A stretch of DNA of 64,000 nucleotides from DASUCS01 sp041166745 (GTDB taxonomy: Bacteria; Actinomycetota; Acidimicrobiia; Acidimicrobiales; JACDCH01). The stretch is from NCBI GenBank assembly GCA_041166745.1, contig JBEEGH010000029.1, positions 62,001 to 126,000 of the forward strand, written 5' to 3'. Of the stretch, positions 1-8,694 are shown piece after piece; position 1 is the first letter of the stretch, and each line of letters starts with the position of its first letter. The notes beneath the pieces were generated by a model. That model searched no databases. It saw only the letters and a program-made list of their open reading frames with translations, and was not told where the DNA came from. The translations under genes and the position numbers were made by a program.

Positions 1-778
1 TCGCGGGCGCCGACAGGTCAGGACCGGGCATGACGAGCTTGGCGCCGCACGCGACCGCGGCGTGCGCGAGACCCCACGCGTTCGCATGGAACATCGGAAC
101 GACCGGCAGGATCGTGTCGGACTCCTGCACGCCGATGCCGTTCGTGCTGAGCGCGCCCATCGTGTGGAGGAACGTAGAACGGTGCGAGTACACGACACCC
201 TTCGGGTTTCCGGTGGTGCCGCTCGTGTAACACATCGCCGCCGCGAGATTCTCGTCGTCGACGTGGAAGTCGACGGCATCGGCGTTCGACAGCAGGTCTT
301 CGTAGTCGTGGATCGGACGTCCGCCGTCGGGTGAGGGCACGTCGCCCTTGCCGTCGTCCATCACGACGAAATGGCGCACGGTCTCGAACGTGTGGACCAG
401 CGGCCAGAGCAACCCGAGCAACGACCGGTCGACGAAGATGACCTCGTCTTCGGCGTGGTTCACGATGTACGTGAGCTGCTCGGGGAACAGCCGGATGTTC
501 AGCGTGTGCAGCACCCGGCCCGTGCAGGGAGCGGCGAAGTACAGCTCCAGGTGCCGGGCGGTGTTCCAGCCGAAGGTCCCGACCCGACCGTCTTCGGAGA
601 TCCCGAGGTCGTCGAGCACGCCTCCGAGGCGCTGGGTGCGCTCGGCCCACTCGCCGTACGTCTCGCGTTCGGGACCGGCCGCGGTGGCGGTGACGATCTC
701 CTTCTCGGGGTACAGATGCTTCGCTCGATCGAAGAAGTGCGGCAGCGTCAGCGGAAAGTCCTGCATCAAGCCCTGCAT
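1..778 (-). CDS. Acyl-CoA ligase (AMP-binding), C-terminal part cut by window edge
   Basis: Activates a fatty acid to acyl-AMP and then to acyl-CoA. Only the first 259 residues lie in the window. The frame reads from an ATG at 778, preceded by a strong AAGGGGG ribosome site. The start LMQDFPLTL is typical of the medium/long-chain ligase family related to AlkK. The AMP-binding P-loop YTSGTTGNPKG is at about residues 184-194, followed by PMFHANAWG, which forms part of the acyl pocket. The chain-length preference cannot be read from this part. It is transcribed divergently from the secreted protein at 932, so the 153 bp between them should hold both promoters. Confidence 0.9.
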   Translation of the reverse strand, partial: MQGLMQDFPLTLPHFFDRAKHLYPEKEIVTATAAGPERETYGEWAERTQRLGGVLDDLGISEDGRVGTFGWNTARHLELYFAAPCTGRVLHTLNIRLFPEQLTYIVNHAEDEVIFVDRSLLGLLWPLVHTFETVRHFVVMDDGKGDVPSPDGGRPIHDYEDLLSNADAVDFHVDDENLAAAMCYTSGTTGNPKGVVYSHRSTFLHTMGALSTNGIGVQESDTILPVVPMFHANAWGLAHAAVACGAKLVMPGPDLSAPA

Positions 779-931
779 CGGAGCCCCCTTGGTGTTGCGC
801 GACGCCGTGGTGAACGGCGTGCCGACAGTGACGCGTGGCGACCACGACGGTACTGGAATCGTTGCCCCGACGTCCCGACGCTGGTCGATCTGGGTAGCGT
901 CTCTGACCGCGGGCGCGGCGGAAGGACAGGG

Positions 932-1774
932 ATGACCAAGAAGAGCGGCCGCTGGCGGACGCGTGTTGTGATCGTGTCGATGATCGCGTTCGGCCTCGGA
1001 CTGGCGCTCGCGCCAGCAGCCGACGCGAGACCGGCCAAGACCGGCGGCGGCTACGACGTTTCGTATCCGCAGTGCGGGCGGGCGTTGCCGTCGTCGCCCA
1101 CCTTCGGGATCGTCGGCGTGAACAACGGCATCCTGTACAGCAGCAACCCGTGTCTGACCACCCAGCTCGCTTGGGCGCAGCGAGCTGCGAATCACGCACC
1201 CGCGTTCTACGCGAACACGGCGAACCCTGGCCCGGCGTACTCGTCACACTGGCCGACCGGCCAGACGACACCGAAGGTCTGCGACGCGGCCGCGAACAAT
1301 TCGACCGCATGCTCCTATGACTACGGGTGGAACGGAGCCCAGGACTCGTTCGCAATCGCAGTGAATGCCGAACAACAAGTCAACGGCACCTCGGTCACGA
1401 GCGCGACTGCGGCAGCGGCCGCCGCCCCCTGGTGGCTCGACGTCGAAACGTCCAACAGCTGGCAGACCCTGGAGTCGGCATACGGCCAAACGCCGTCATC
1501 GAAGGCCAACGACGCGGCGGCGCTCGAGGGAGCCGTCGCCTACCTCCACAGCGTGGGGGTGGCGCGCGTCGGCTTCTACTCGACGGCCTACCAGTGGGGT
1601 CAGATCACCGGCGGCACCGGAAGCCAGTTCGCGTCGCTCCCGGATTGGGTCGCCGGCTACGGCAGCCTGAGCGCAGCGAAGGCCGGCTGCAGCGCCGCAG
1701 GGTTTGCCGGAGGTCCAGTGAAACTCACGCAGTACCCGTCGAATGGGTTCGACGGCGACTACGCCTGCCCATAG
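932..1774 (+). CDS. Secreted glycoside-hydrolase-like protein (DUF1906/GH25-like fold suspected)
   Basis: A protein of 280 residues. The ATG at 932 follows a GAAGGACAGG ribosome site and starts a clear signal peptide: basic residues, a hydrophobic stretch at about 13-28, then an ALAPAADA cleavage region. The mature part has YDVSYPQC near its start, a central WWLDVETSN segment and GFYSTAYQW. Acidic Asp-x-Glu pairs in this setting resemble the TIM-barrel GH25 and Rv2525c-like (DUF1906) proteins, which act on or bind cell-wall glycans. Several cysteines suggest disulfides in the exported form. The family call is from memory of motifs and is tentative; the signal peptide and export are much more certain. 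Confidence 0.7.
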   Translation: MTKKSGRWRTRVVIVSMIAFGLGLALAPAADARPAKTGGGYDVSYPQCGRALPSSPTFGIVGVNNGILYSSNPCLTTQLAWAQRAANHAPAFYANTANPGPAYSSHWPTGQTTPKVCDAAANNSTACSYDYGWNGAQDSFAIAVNAEQQVNGTSVTSATAAAAAAPWWLDVETSNSWQTLESAYGQTPSSKANDAAALEGAVAYLHSVGVARVGFYSTAYQWGQITGGTGSQFASLPDWVAGYGSLSAAKAGCSAAGFAGGPVKLTQYPSNGFDGDYACP

Positions 1775-1811
1775 ACCGAGCCGGTACGAACGAGTGGAAG
1801 AATGACCCCCC

Positions 1812-2546
1812 TTGGACGGGAGTGAGGGCGGCGACGACAGTCAGGCGGACGAGCGACCGCGCCGGCCCAGCCGGCGCACGCTGTCGCTCCTCGTCACGCC
1901 CATCGCCATTCTGATCATTGCCAGTTGGATCGGCGACGCGTCCGCCGTCTACCTCGTCGACCACCACCCGCTCTGGCTCATCGCACTCAACGCGCGCAAT
2001 CGAAACCTGGTGTTGGTCGTCAACCAACTCGACACCTTGCCGTATTACGCCGTCGGAACCGTGCGGCTACTGCTGTCCGATCCGCTCTTCTACCTGCTCG
2101 GCTACTTCTACGGCGACGGCGCAATTCGGTGGATGGAACGCCAGGCGCCCACCTACGGACGGATCATGCGGACGGCCGAGCGGTGGTTCAGCGTCGCCGC
2201 CTACCCGTTGGTGTTCTTCGCGCCGAACAACTTCATCTGTCTCTTCGCCGGCGCCGGCGGCATGGGCCTTCTCACGTTTTTCATCCTCAACATCACTGGC
2301 ACGATCACTCGTCTGTGGATGATCCGCGTCGTCGGCGACATCTTCGCCGAGCCGATCGACGACGTGATCCGCTTCATCCAGGACTACCGACTGCCACTGT
2401 TCGTCCTCAGCATCGTCCTCGTCCTGATCACGATCTGGAACGAACGGCGACAAGGCACCGGCGAGCTCACCTCGCTCACCCGTCTGGAGGAGGAACTGGA
2501 ACAAGGCGAGGACTCCAGCGCACAGGAGGAGACGGGCAATGACTGA
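1812..2546 (+). CDS. DedA/VTT-like integral membrane protein
   Basis: A protein of 244 residues with a charged N-terminus, a membrane segment near 27-45, and a hydrophobic core with LGYFYGD and FFAPNNFICLFAGAGGM, ending in a hydrophobic helix (LFVLSIVLVLITIW) and an acidic tail. The arrangement resembles DedA/VTT proteins, which act as lipid scramblases or transporters. However, the usual Gly-Arg-x-x-Pro-x-x-Arg signature is replaced by APNNFICLF, so function by homology is uncertain. The only in-frame start near the gene head is TTG at 1812, with GGAAG about 13 bases upstream. Its stop overlaps the next gene by 8 bp, so the two are probably co-translated. Confidence 0.65.
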   Translation: MDGSEGGDDSQADERPRRPSRRTLSLLVTPIAILIIASWIGDASAVYLVDHHPLWLIALNARNRNLVLVVNQLDTLPYYAVGTVRLLLSDPLFYLLGYFYGDGAIRWMERQAPTYGRIMRTAERWFSVAAYPLVFFAPNNFICLFAGAGGMGLLTFFILNITGTITRLWMIRVVGDIFAEPIDDVIRFIQDYRLPLFVLSIVLVLITIWNERRQGTGELTSLTRLEEELEQGEDSSAQEETGND

Positions 2547-3297
2547 TCGCGGAGTCGCCGTCGTCACGGGTGCGTCGAGCGGAATCGGCGCGGCTGCCGC
2601 GCGACGGCTGGCCGCCGAGGGCTACCGCGTCGTGCTCGGCGCTCGGCGCGCGGACAGGCTGCAGGAGGTCGCCGCGCAGATCGGCGCCGCCGCCCGCGCC
2701 CTCCCGCTCGATGTGACCGATCCCGCGTCTGTCGATGCCTTCTGCGCGGAGATCACCGAGTGCCGGCTGCTCGTGAACAACGCCGGTGGAGCCCTTGGCC
2801 GCGATGCCGTGGCCAACGCCGACGAGGAGCATTGGCGGTGGATGTACGACGCCAACGTGTTGGGCGTGATGCGCGCGACAAAGGGGCTGCTACCCAAGCT
2901 CATCGACTCGGGCGACGGCCATGTGATCACCATCGGCTCCATCGCCGGCATCGAGCCGTACCCCGGCGGCGCGGGGTACAACGCGGCAAAGCACGCGGTG
3001 CGGGCCGTCATGGATGTCTTGCGCATGGAGTTGTTGGGCCAGCCGGTGCGAGTGAGCGAGATCGATCCGGGGATGGTCGAAACGGAGTTCTCGATCGTGC
3101 GCTTCGACGGCGACGAACAGCAGGCCGCCAAGGTGTACGAGGGAATGACGCCCCTCACCGCCGATGACATCGCCGACTGCATCGCGTGGGTCGCGACGCG
3201 TCCGAGCCACGTCGACATCGACCAGCTCGTCGTCCGCCCCCGGGATCAGGCGAGAGCGACGATGGTCCACCGCACCCCCGGCAAATCCAGTGCATAG
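2539..3297 (+). CDS. Short-chain dehydrogenase/reductase (YdfG-like)
   Basis: NAD(P)-dependent oxidoreductase of the classical SDR family, 252 residues. TGASSGIG near residue 10 is the cofactor loop, LLVNNAGG is the conserved NNAG motif, and GSIAG followed by YNAAK gives the catalytic Ser, Tyr and Lys. The overall pattern, including DPGMVETEFS, is closest to YdfG-type enzymes that oxidise 3-hydroxy acids such as serine and 3-hydroxypropionate, but the substrate is not proven by sequence. Start ATG 2539 overlaps the preceding membrane-protein gene by 8 bp. The last codons and the TAG stop are formed by the left arm of a dispersed palindrome (3283-3330). Confidence 0.85.
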   Translation: MTDRGVAVVTGASSGIGAAAARRLAAEGYRVVLGARRADRLQEVAAQIGAAARALPLDVTDPASVDAFCAEITECRLLVNNAGGALGRDAVANADEEHWRWMYDANVLGVMRATKGLLPKLIDSGDGHVITIGSIAGIEPYPGGAGYNAAKHAVRAVMDVLRMELLGQPVRVSEIDPGMVETEFSIVRFDGDEQQAAKVYEGMTPLTADDIADCIAWVATRPSHVDIDQLVVRPRDQARATMVHRTPGKSSA

Positions 3298-3330
3298 CGA
3301 CACAGAAGTGTGTCGTAGTGCACTGGATTT
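3283..3330. repeat. Dispersed palindromic element, copy 1
   Basis: Two 22-nt arms around a GAAG loop. They pair at 19 of 22 positions, with only three central bases unpaired. The left arm begins AAATCCAGTGCATAG and the right arm ends GTGCACTGGATTT. It lies between the convergent SDR gene and dapB, and contains the TAG stop of the SDR gene at 3295-3297. Related palindromes occur at 14851 and 32466. The stem could act as a bidirectional terminator for the convergent pair, although no T-tract follows. Confidence 0.85.
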
Positions 3331-3336
3331 CGGAGG

Positions 3337-4098
3337 TTAGAGATCCAGTAGTTGGTCCAGGCCGACGGTGACACCGGGCGTGTCGGCGACGGCCTTCACC
3401 GCCAGCAACACGCCAGGCATGAAGCTCCCTCGGTCGTAGGTGTCATGGCGGATCGTGAGCGACTGGCCCGTCGTGCCGAGGATCACCTCCTGCGATGCCA
3501 CCATTCCGCGCACGCGCAGCGCGTGGACGTGGATGCCGCCCGCGGCCGTGGCCCCACGCGCCCCGTCGGCCACCACCAGCTCGGTCGGGTCGGCCGCCCA
3601 GTCGCTCGACGCCGCCGCGATGCGCTCGGCCGTGTGCATCGCCGTGCCCGACGGCGCATCCCGCTTCGCGTCGTGGTGCATCTCGACGACCTCGGCGGTC
3701 TCGAAGTACGGCGCGGCCCGCTCGGCGAACGCGATCATCAGTACCGCACCAATTGCGAAATTCGGGGCAATCAGACAGTTGCTGCGCGTGAAGGCGGCCC
3801 GAAGGCGGTCGTGATCGTCGTCAGTGAATCCCGTGGTTCCGACCACTGCGTGCACGCCGTTTTCCGCGGCCCACGACAAGTTCCCGCGGGCGGCGTCGAC
3901 CTGGGTGAAGTCGATGACGACGTCGACATCGCCCTTGCTGTCAGCGGGATCGGCGACGATCGTCACGCCCTCGACCTGCTCACCGGCATGCGCCGGGTCG
4001 ATCGCGGCGACCAGCGCCAGATCGGGATCAGCCGCCACCGCCTCGCAGACGGTGGCGCCCATGCGTCCGCCCGCCCCGAACACGCCGACCCGGATCAT
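3337..4098 (-). CDS. dapB: 4-hydroxy-tetrahydrodipicolinate reductase
   Basis: Reduces 4-hydroxy-tetrahydrodipicolinate with NAD(P)H in the lysine/diaminopimelate pathway. GAGGRMG at the N-terminus is the nucleotide-binding loop. HHDAKRDAPSGTA carries the catalytic His and Lys and the substrate-binding Ser-Gly-Thr. At 253 residues it has the usual full length. ATG 4098 is chosen over the in-frame TTG at 4101, because the GAGG ribosome site touches the TTG directly. It is divergent from the gene at 4180 and convergent with the SDR gene, separated by a palindrome. Diaminopimelate use fits actinobacterial peptidoglycan. Confidence 0.96.
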   Translation of the reverse strand: MIRVGVFGAGGRMGATVCEAVAADPDLALVAAIDPAHAGEQVEGVTIVADPADSKGDVDVVIDFTQVDAARGNLSWAAENGVHAVVGTTGFTDDDHDRLRAAFTRSNCLIAPNFAIGAVLMIAFAERAAPYFETAEVVEMHHDAKRDAPSGTAMHTAERIAAASSDWAADPTELVVADGARGATAAGGIHVHALRVRGMVASQEVILGTTGQSLTIRHDTYDRGSFMPGVLLAVKAVADTPGVTVGLDQLLDL

Positions 4099-4179
4099 CA
4101 ACCTCGCAAGCTAGTTGGGGCTCTCAAGATTTTTCGGGACTTTGCCGACAACTACTCCGTGGGCGAACTGGGGAGCGAC

Positions 4180-4815
4180 ATGGCCGAGAATTCACGTCAG
4201 CCCGTCACATTTGACCGTGACACCTTGCTACTGACCATCGGCGATCGTTCGACGGTTGTCCCGGATCCTGCAGCTGGCAATGAGGCCATGTTGCGCAGTT
4301 ACTTGGCGCTGGTCGCGGAGGTACGCGGTACTCCGATCGGCTCTGGTATCCAGGTGCGACATGACGACGTGGTCGTGCTCGCCGAGATCCTCGATCTGAC
4401 CGACGGCGACCTCGAGTTGCACCTCGCCAAGCTGTTGGGCGTCAGCGCCACTGACGCCGCTGCCGTGCATCGGCGAATCCGTCGCCACCGCGCGTTTGCC
4501 GCCGCGTTCGCCGCCGCTCTCGGCAGCATCGCAATGGTGGGCGCAACGAATGTGTCGGCTGCCAGCCCCGCGACGGCCTCCGTGGTCTCCTCCGTACACG
4601 AGGAAGTTCCAGTGACCACGGCGTTCGTCGCGAGCAGCCCAGCAGCCGCCGTTGCCGCGGATGAAACCCCACCGCCGCCTCCGGCTCCCACACCGCACGA
4701 CTCTCCGGCGTCACCTGACGATGTGCAGATCGGCAACGCCCTCGTGATCGAGCGAGGTCAACAGCCCGACGATCCCAACACGCAGATCGGCGACACGGTT
4801 ACGTACGAGCGCTGA
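4180..4815 (+). CDS. Unknown single-pass membrane protein with Pro-rich exported tail
   Basis: No family recognised. The 211-residue product has an N-terminal cytoplasmic part of about 105 residues, with a stretch rich in aspartate and leucine (VVLAEILDLTDGDLELHLAKL) that may be helical. A basic run RRIRRHR precedes one hydrophobic segment at about 108-130 (FAAAFAAALGSIAMVG), and an Ala/Pro/Thr-rich tail follows. The charge pattern predicts the N-terminus inside and the tail outside. ATG 4180 is chosen because GGGGAG lies 4 bases upstream; an in-frame GTG at 4159 lacks a comparable site. Its 3' end overlaps the convergent M16 peptidase gene by 17 bp. Confidence 0.7.
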   Translation: MAENSRQPVTFDRDTLLLTIGDRSTVVPDPAAGNEAMLRSYLALVAEVRGTPIGSGIQVRHDDVVVLAEILDLTDGDLELHLAKLLGVSATDAAAVHRRIRRHRAFAAAFAAALGSIAMVGATNVSAASPATASVVSSVHEEVPVTTAFVASSPAAAVAADETPPPPPAPTPHDSPASPDDVQIGNALVIERGQQPDDPNTQIGDTVTYER

Positions 4816-6079
4816 ACGCGCTTTCGTCGAACGGCCCGACGGCGGCCAACGACCGGGGCCCGGTCAACAGCCGCTGCATCACCTTGTGCGTGTCTTCGAG
4901 CGTGACAGCACGAATGCGCTCGAGCTGCTCATCGACGGTCAGGGCTTCGCCCGCAGCGAGCTCGCCGCGAGCGAGACGACCCATTCGGCTTCCGCTGTCT
5001 TCGAGGTTCAGTAGCAGCGCCCCGACGAGATAGCCGGACGCCACGCGCAGCTCGCGCTCGGTGATGCCGTCTGCGATGAGCTTGGCCACTTCAGCATCGA
5101 TCAAGTCGAGGACCTCGTCGACCTTCGACGGCGCCGTGCCGGCGTAGATCATGAACAGACCGCTGTCCGTGTACAGCGACGCCGCCGAGTAGACGCTGTA
5201 GGCAAGGCCCCGACTCTCACGGATCTCCTGGAACAACCGGCTCGAGAGTCCCCCGCCGAACGCCTGGTTGGCGACGGCCAGCGCGAAGCGATCGGGATCG
5301 CGCTGATCGATGGCTCGCCATCCGAGTGTGAGGTGCGCCTGCTCCGTCGGGCGATGCTCGACCGCCAACGGTATGGGTTCGTCCATCGGCTCGGCGCGCT
5401 TCGGAGCGGAGCCAGGCTCGACGGACTCGAGGAAGTGCTCGACACCGGCGATCACGTCGTCGTGTTCGAGCCGCCCCGCCGCGGCGATCACGACATTCGC
5501 CGGTCGGTAGTGCTCGGTGAAGAACGTGTTGATCTCGTCGCGCGTCAGGGCCGCGACCGTGGCTTCGTCGCCGAGCACCTCGCGGCCGAGCGGATGCTCG
5601 GGGAAGAGCGCGGCCGCCAACAGCGAATGCACCTTGTCGTCGGGTGTGTCCTCTGACATGGCGAGCTCTTCGAGGATCACGTCGCGCTCGGCATCGATCT
5701 CGGCCGGGCGCAAGGCGGGCTGGGTCAGCACCGTCGTCAGGAGGTCGAGACCGAACGAGAGATCGTCGGCCGGAAGGCGCGTGTAGTACGCCGTGTGTTC
5801 ACGCGACGTGAACGCGTTCATCTCTCCGCCGAGGGCGTCGACGGACTCGGCGATCTCGCGGGCGTTCTGGCTCTCGCTGCCTTTGAACACGAGGTGCTCG
5901 AGGAAGTGCGACGCGCCGGCCAACTCGGCCGGCTCGTCACGTCCTCCTACGGCAACCCAGAAGCCGGTCGTGACCGACCGGGCGTCGGGCATCCGCTCAG
6001 TGACGACGCGGATGCCGTTGGCCAGGCGGGTACGCCGGACATCGGGTTCCGAGGTCGCGCTGTCAGATGGCAATTGCAT
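4799..6079 (-). CDS. M16 family zinc peptidase (processing-peptidase-like)
   Basis: Zinc endopeptidase of 426 residues. The inverted zinc motif HFLEH is at residues 58-62, and the third ligand is expected at Glu138 (ILEEL), 76 residues later as in the M16 family. The C-terminal half holds the second, non-catalytic M16 domain, including a GGGLSSRLFQEIRE segment typical of substrate binding. It has no signal peptide, so it is probably cytosolic. Its position just downstream of pnp on the same strand is a common actinobacterial arrangement. The natural substrate is not known from sequence. ATG 6079 is the first plausible start, but its ribosome site is weak. Confidence 0.93.
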   Translation of the reverse strand: MQLPSDSATSEPDVRRTRLANGIRVVTERMPDARSVTTGFWVAVGGRDEPAELAGASHFLEHLVFKGSESQNAREIAESVDALGGEMNAFTSREHTAYYTRLPADDLSFGLDLLTTVLTQPALRPAEIDAERDVILEELAMSEDTPDDKVHSLLAAALFPEHPLGREVLGDEATVAALTRDEINTFFTEHYRPANVVIAAAGRLEHDDVIAGVEHFLESVEPGSAPKRAEPMDEPIPLAVEHRPTEQAHLTLGWRAIDQRDPDRFALAVANQAFGGGLSSRLFQEIRESRGLAYSVYSAASLYTDSGLFMIYAGTAPSKVDEVLDLIDAEVAKLIADGITERELRVASGYLVGALLLNLEDSGSRMGRLARGELAAGEALTVDEQLERIRAVTLEDTHKVMQRLLTGPRSLAAVGPFDESAFSART

Positions 6080-6106
6080 TTGTCGAGCAGCGCTCCCTCA
6101 GAACCC

Positions 6107-6127
6107 AGCCGGCGCGATGCGCCGGCT
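6107..6127 (-). terminator. Hairpin between pnp and M16 peptidase
   Basis: Perfect 9-bp stem AGCCGGCGC / GCGCCGGCT with a 3-base loop, lying 60 bp after the pnp stop on the minus strand. It has no T-tract, so it may be a processing or stabilising hairpin rather than a true intrinsic terminator. Confidence 0.5.
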
Positions 6128-6187
6128 CGGGACTGCGCTTATGGAGAGACTCGCCTGACGGCTCGTCCTCTCGGTCAAGGCTGACAA

Positions 6188-8659
6188 TCAGCGACGGCCA
6201 CCGCGGCCACCACGGCCCCGGTCACCACCACGTCCACCACGGCCTCGATCGCCACCGCGGTCGCCGCTCGGGGCGGCTTCGGCGGGACCGAGATCACCGA
6301 ACTCCTGACGAAGCTCGGCGTCGAAGGACTCTTCGAACGACACCACCTCGGCACCCGACACCGATGTGCTCGGCGAGTCGCTGCGCTCGCGACGCGGGCC
6401 ACGATCGCTCCGCTCGGGTCGGTCGCCTCGGCCGGGGCGGTCGCCACGGTCGCTCGACGGGCCCGAGTCGCCGTTGCCGCCTTCGCCGCCACCGAGGGCG
6501 GTGACGGGACTGAGCGACACCTTGCCCTGCGGGTCGACGTCGTCGACGCGGACGTCGATGTCGTCACCGAGCTCTAGCACGTCTTCGACGCGGTCGATGC
6601 GCTTGCCGCCACCCATCTTGGAGATGTGCAGCAGACCGTCGCGTCCCGGAAGGATGTTGACGAACGCACCGAACTTGGTGATGTTCACGACCTTGCCCGG
6701 GTAGACGGCACCGACTTCGGCCGTCGGCGGGTTGAGGATCAGCTGGATCTGGCGCTTGGCCTCTTCGACCTTTTCGCCGTCCTTCGAGCCGATGCTGACT
6801 CGACCAACCGAGCCATCGTCGTCGACGGAGATGTCGGCGCCGGTCTCTTGCTGGATGGCGTTGATGACCTTGCCCTTGGGCCCGATGACCTCGCCGATCT
6901 TGTCCATCGGGATCTCGAAGCTGATGATCTTCGGTGCAGTCGCTCCGACCTCGGGACGAGGCTCGGCGATGGCCTTGTTCATCACCTCGAGGATCTGCAT
7001 GCGGGCTTCGTACGCCTGCTGCAACGCCTTGGCGAGAACGTCGGCCGGGAGGCCGTCGATCTTCGTGTCGAGCTGCAACGCGGTGACGAAGTCCGCGGTG
7101 CCGGCGACCTTGAAGTCCATGTCGCCGAACGCGTCTTCCGCACCGAGGATGTCGGTGAGCGTCGTGTACTTGCCTTCGGCATACACGAGACCCATCGCGA
7201 TGCCCGCAACCGGTGCCTTGATCGGCACTCCGGCGTCCATCAGCGCGAGGGACGATCCGCAGACCGAGCCCATCGACGTGGAGCCGTTCGATGCGAGCAC
7301 CTCAGAAACGATGCGCAGCGTGTACGGGAAGTCTTCCTTGCTCGGAACGACGGGAAGCAGTGCCCGCTCGGCGAGGAGGCCGTGGCCGATCTCGCGACGC
7401 TTCGGGCTGCCCACTCGTCCGACCTCGCCGTTGGCGTGGGGCGGCATGTTGTAGTGGTGCATGTAGCGCTTCTTGTCCTCGGGAGCGAGGGTGTCGAGCA
7501 TCTGATCCATCCTCGGCATGCCGAGGGTGGCGACGCTGAGCACTTGCGTCTCGCCGCGTTGGAACAACCCGGAGCCGTGCGCCGTCGGGAGCACGTGCAC
7601 TTCGGCGGACACTGGCCGGAGGTCGGCCGGACCGCGACCGTCGATGCGGATGCCCTCTTCGACGATGCGCTTGCGGATGAGCTTCTTCTGCACGGAGCGA
7701 GCCGCAGCCTTGACTTCCTTGCGCTGGCCCTCGAACTCCGCGCCTTCGGCGGTGAGTTGCTCGAGCGCGGCGTCGGTCGCGGCGTCGGTGGCAGCATTGC
7801 GCTCGGACTTGTCGGCGATCGTGCCGGCCTTGGCGAGTGCCTCTCCGGCGAGCGCCTCGACCTTGGCGAAGACCTCTTCGGTGTAGTCGAGCACCTCGTC
7901 GTACGGAATTGGCGAATGCACGCCGGCCTTCTCGACGAGCTCGCGCTGCATGTCGATCGACTGCTTGATCCAGACCTTGCACTCCTCGAGCCCACCGGCG
8001 ATGACCGCTTCGGTGACCTTGGGGGCGCCGGCTTCGTAGTACGAGTACGCCTTCTCGGTGCCGCCGGCCTCGACCATCATGATGGCGATGTCGCCGTTGA
8101 CCTCACGGCCAGCAACGACGAGCTCGAAGGTGGCTTCGTCGCCCTCTTCGTAGGTCGGGTGCGGGATCCACTTGCCGTCTTGGCTGTACGCGATGCGCAC
8201 GGCGCCGATCGGGCCGTCGAACGGGATGCCGGAGAGCATGAGCGAAGCCGACGCGGCGTTGATGCCGAGCACGTCTTGCGGGTTCTCCATGTCGGCACCC
8301 ATGACGGTGATCACGACCTGGGTCTCGTTGCGGTAGCCGTCGGGGAACGACGGGCGCAGCGGACGGTCGATCAACCGGCAGTTGAGGATCGCGAGATCAC
8401 TCGGGCGACCCTCACGCCGGAAGAACGAGCCGGGGATCTTGCCCGCGGCATACATGCGCTCTTCGACGTCGACGGTCAGGGGGAAGAAGTCGATGCCCTC
8501 ACGAACGCCCTTTGCGGCGTTGGCGGTGGCGAGGACCATGGTCTCGCCGATCTGGGCGACGACCGCACCTTGGGACTGCTGTGCGAGTTTGCCTGTCTCG
8601 AAGGACAGCTTCTTGTCGGTGCCTTGAACGACACCGGAAACGGAAATGGCGTCAGCCAT
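6188..8659 (-). CDS. pnp: Polyribonucleotide nucleotidyltransferase (PNPase)
   Basis: Phosphorolytic 3'-5' exoribonuclease and RNA-tailing enzyme, 823 residues. Two RNase PH domains (GETMVLATA in the first; RGETQVLSVATLG and GSVCGSSLALMDAGVP in the second) flank a helical linker. They are followed by a KH domain with the GPKG loop and an S1 domain (VVNITKFGAFVNILPGRDG). The C-terminal tail is rich in Arg, Gly and Asp (GGDRGRGGRGG repeats), a likely flexible RNA- or protein-binding extension. ATG 8659 is chosen because GAGAGGAG lies 6 bases before it and MADAISV is a natural N-terminus; a 15-codon upstream extension is rejected. A strong hairpin sits directly upstream. Confidence 0.97.
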   Translation of the reverse strand: MADAISVSGVVQGTDKKLSFETGKLAQQSQGAVVAQIGETMVLATANAAKGVREGIDFFPLTVDVEERMYAAGKIPGSFFRREGRPSDLAILNCRLIDRPLRPSFPDGYRNETQVVITVMGADMENPQDVLGINAASASLMLSGIPFDGPIGAVRIAYSQDGKWIPHPTYEEGDEATFELVVAGREVNGDIAIMMVEAGGTEKAYSYYEAGAPKVTEAVIAGGLEECKVWIKQSIDMQRELVEKAGVHSPIPYDEVLDYTEEVFAKVEALAGEALAKAGTIADKSERNAATDAATDAALEQLTAEGAEFEGQRKEVKAAARSVQKKLIRKRIVEEGIRIDGRGPADLRPVSAEVHVLPTAHGSGLFQRGETQVLSVATLGMPRMDQMLDTLAPEDKKRYMHHYNMPPHANGEVGRVGSPKRREIGHGLLAERALLPVVPSKEDFPYTLRIVSEVLASNGSTSMGSVCGSSLALMDAGVPIKAPVAGIAMGLVYAEGKYTTLTDILGAEDAFGDMDFKVAGTADFVTALQLDTKIDGLPADVLAKALQQAYEARMQILEVMNKAIAEPRPEVGATAPKIISFEIPMDKIGEVIGPKGKVINAIQQETGADISVDDDGSVGRVSIGSKDGEKVEEAKRQIQLILNPPTAEVGAVYPGKVVNITKFGAFVNILPGRDGLLHISKMGGGKRIDRVEDVLELGDDIDVRVDDVDPQGKVSLSPVTALGGGEGGNGDSGPSSDRGDRPGRGDRPERSDRGPRRERSDSPSTSVSGAEVVSFEESFDAELRQEFGDLGPAEAAPSGDRGGDRGRGGRGGDRGRGGRGGRR

Positions 8660-8672
8660 TGTGAACTCCTCT

Positions 8673-8694
8673 CGAAGCGCATCCATGCGCTTCG
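8673..8694 (-). promoter_or_regulatory. Hairpin in the pnp leader
   Basis: A 22-bp perfect palindrome with arms CGAAGCGCAT and ATGCGCTTCG. As RNA it can form an eight- or nine-bp stem with a tight loop, ending only a few bases before the pnp ribosome site. In Escherichia coli, a stem-loop in the pnp leader is cut by RNase III and then degraded by PNPase, giving autoregulation. A similar role here is inference from position. Confidence 0.5.

Noticed and set aside
371..931. Upstream extension of the secreted glycoside-hydrolase-like gene
   Set aside because: It would run antisense through the ligase gene; ATG 932 with a ribosome site and a signal peptide is much better.
18..1355. Long minus-strand open frame across the ligase and the secreted-protein gene
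   Set aside because: Composed almost wholly of Arg, Ser and Ala with no family motif; it is a GC-rich shadow of the ligase frame and crosses the oppositely oriented signal-peptide gene.
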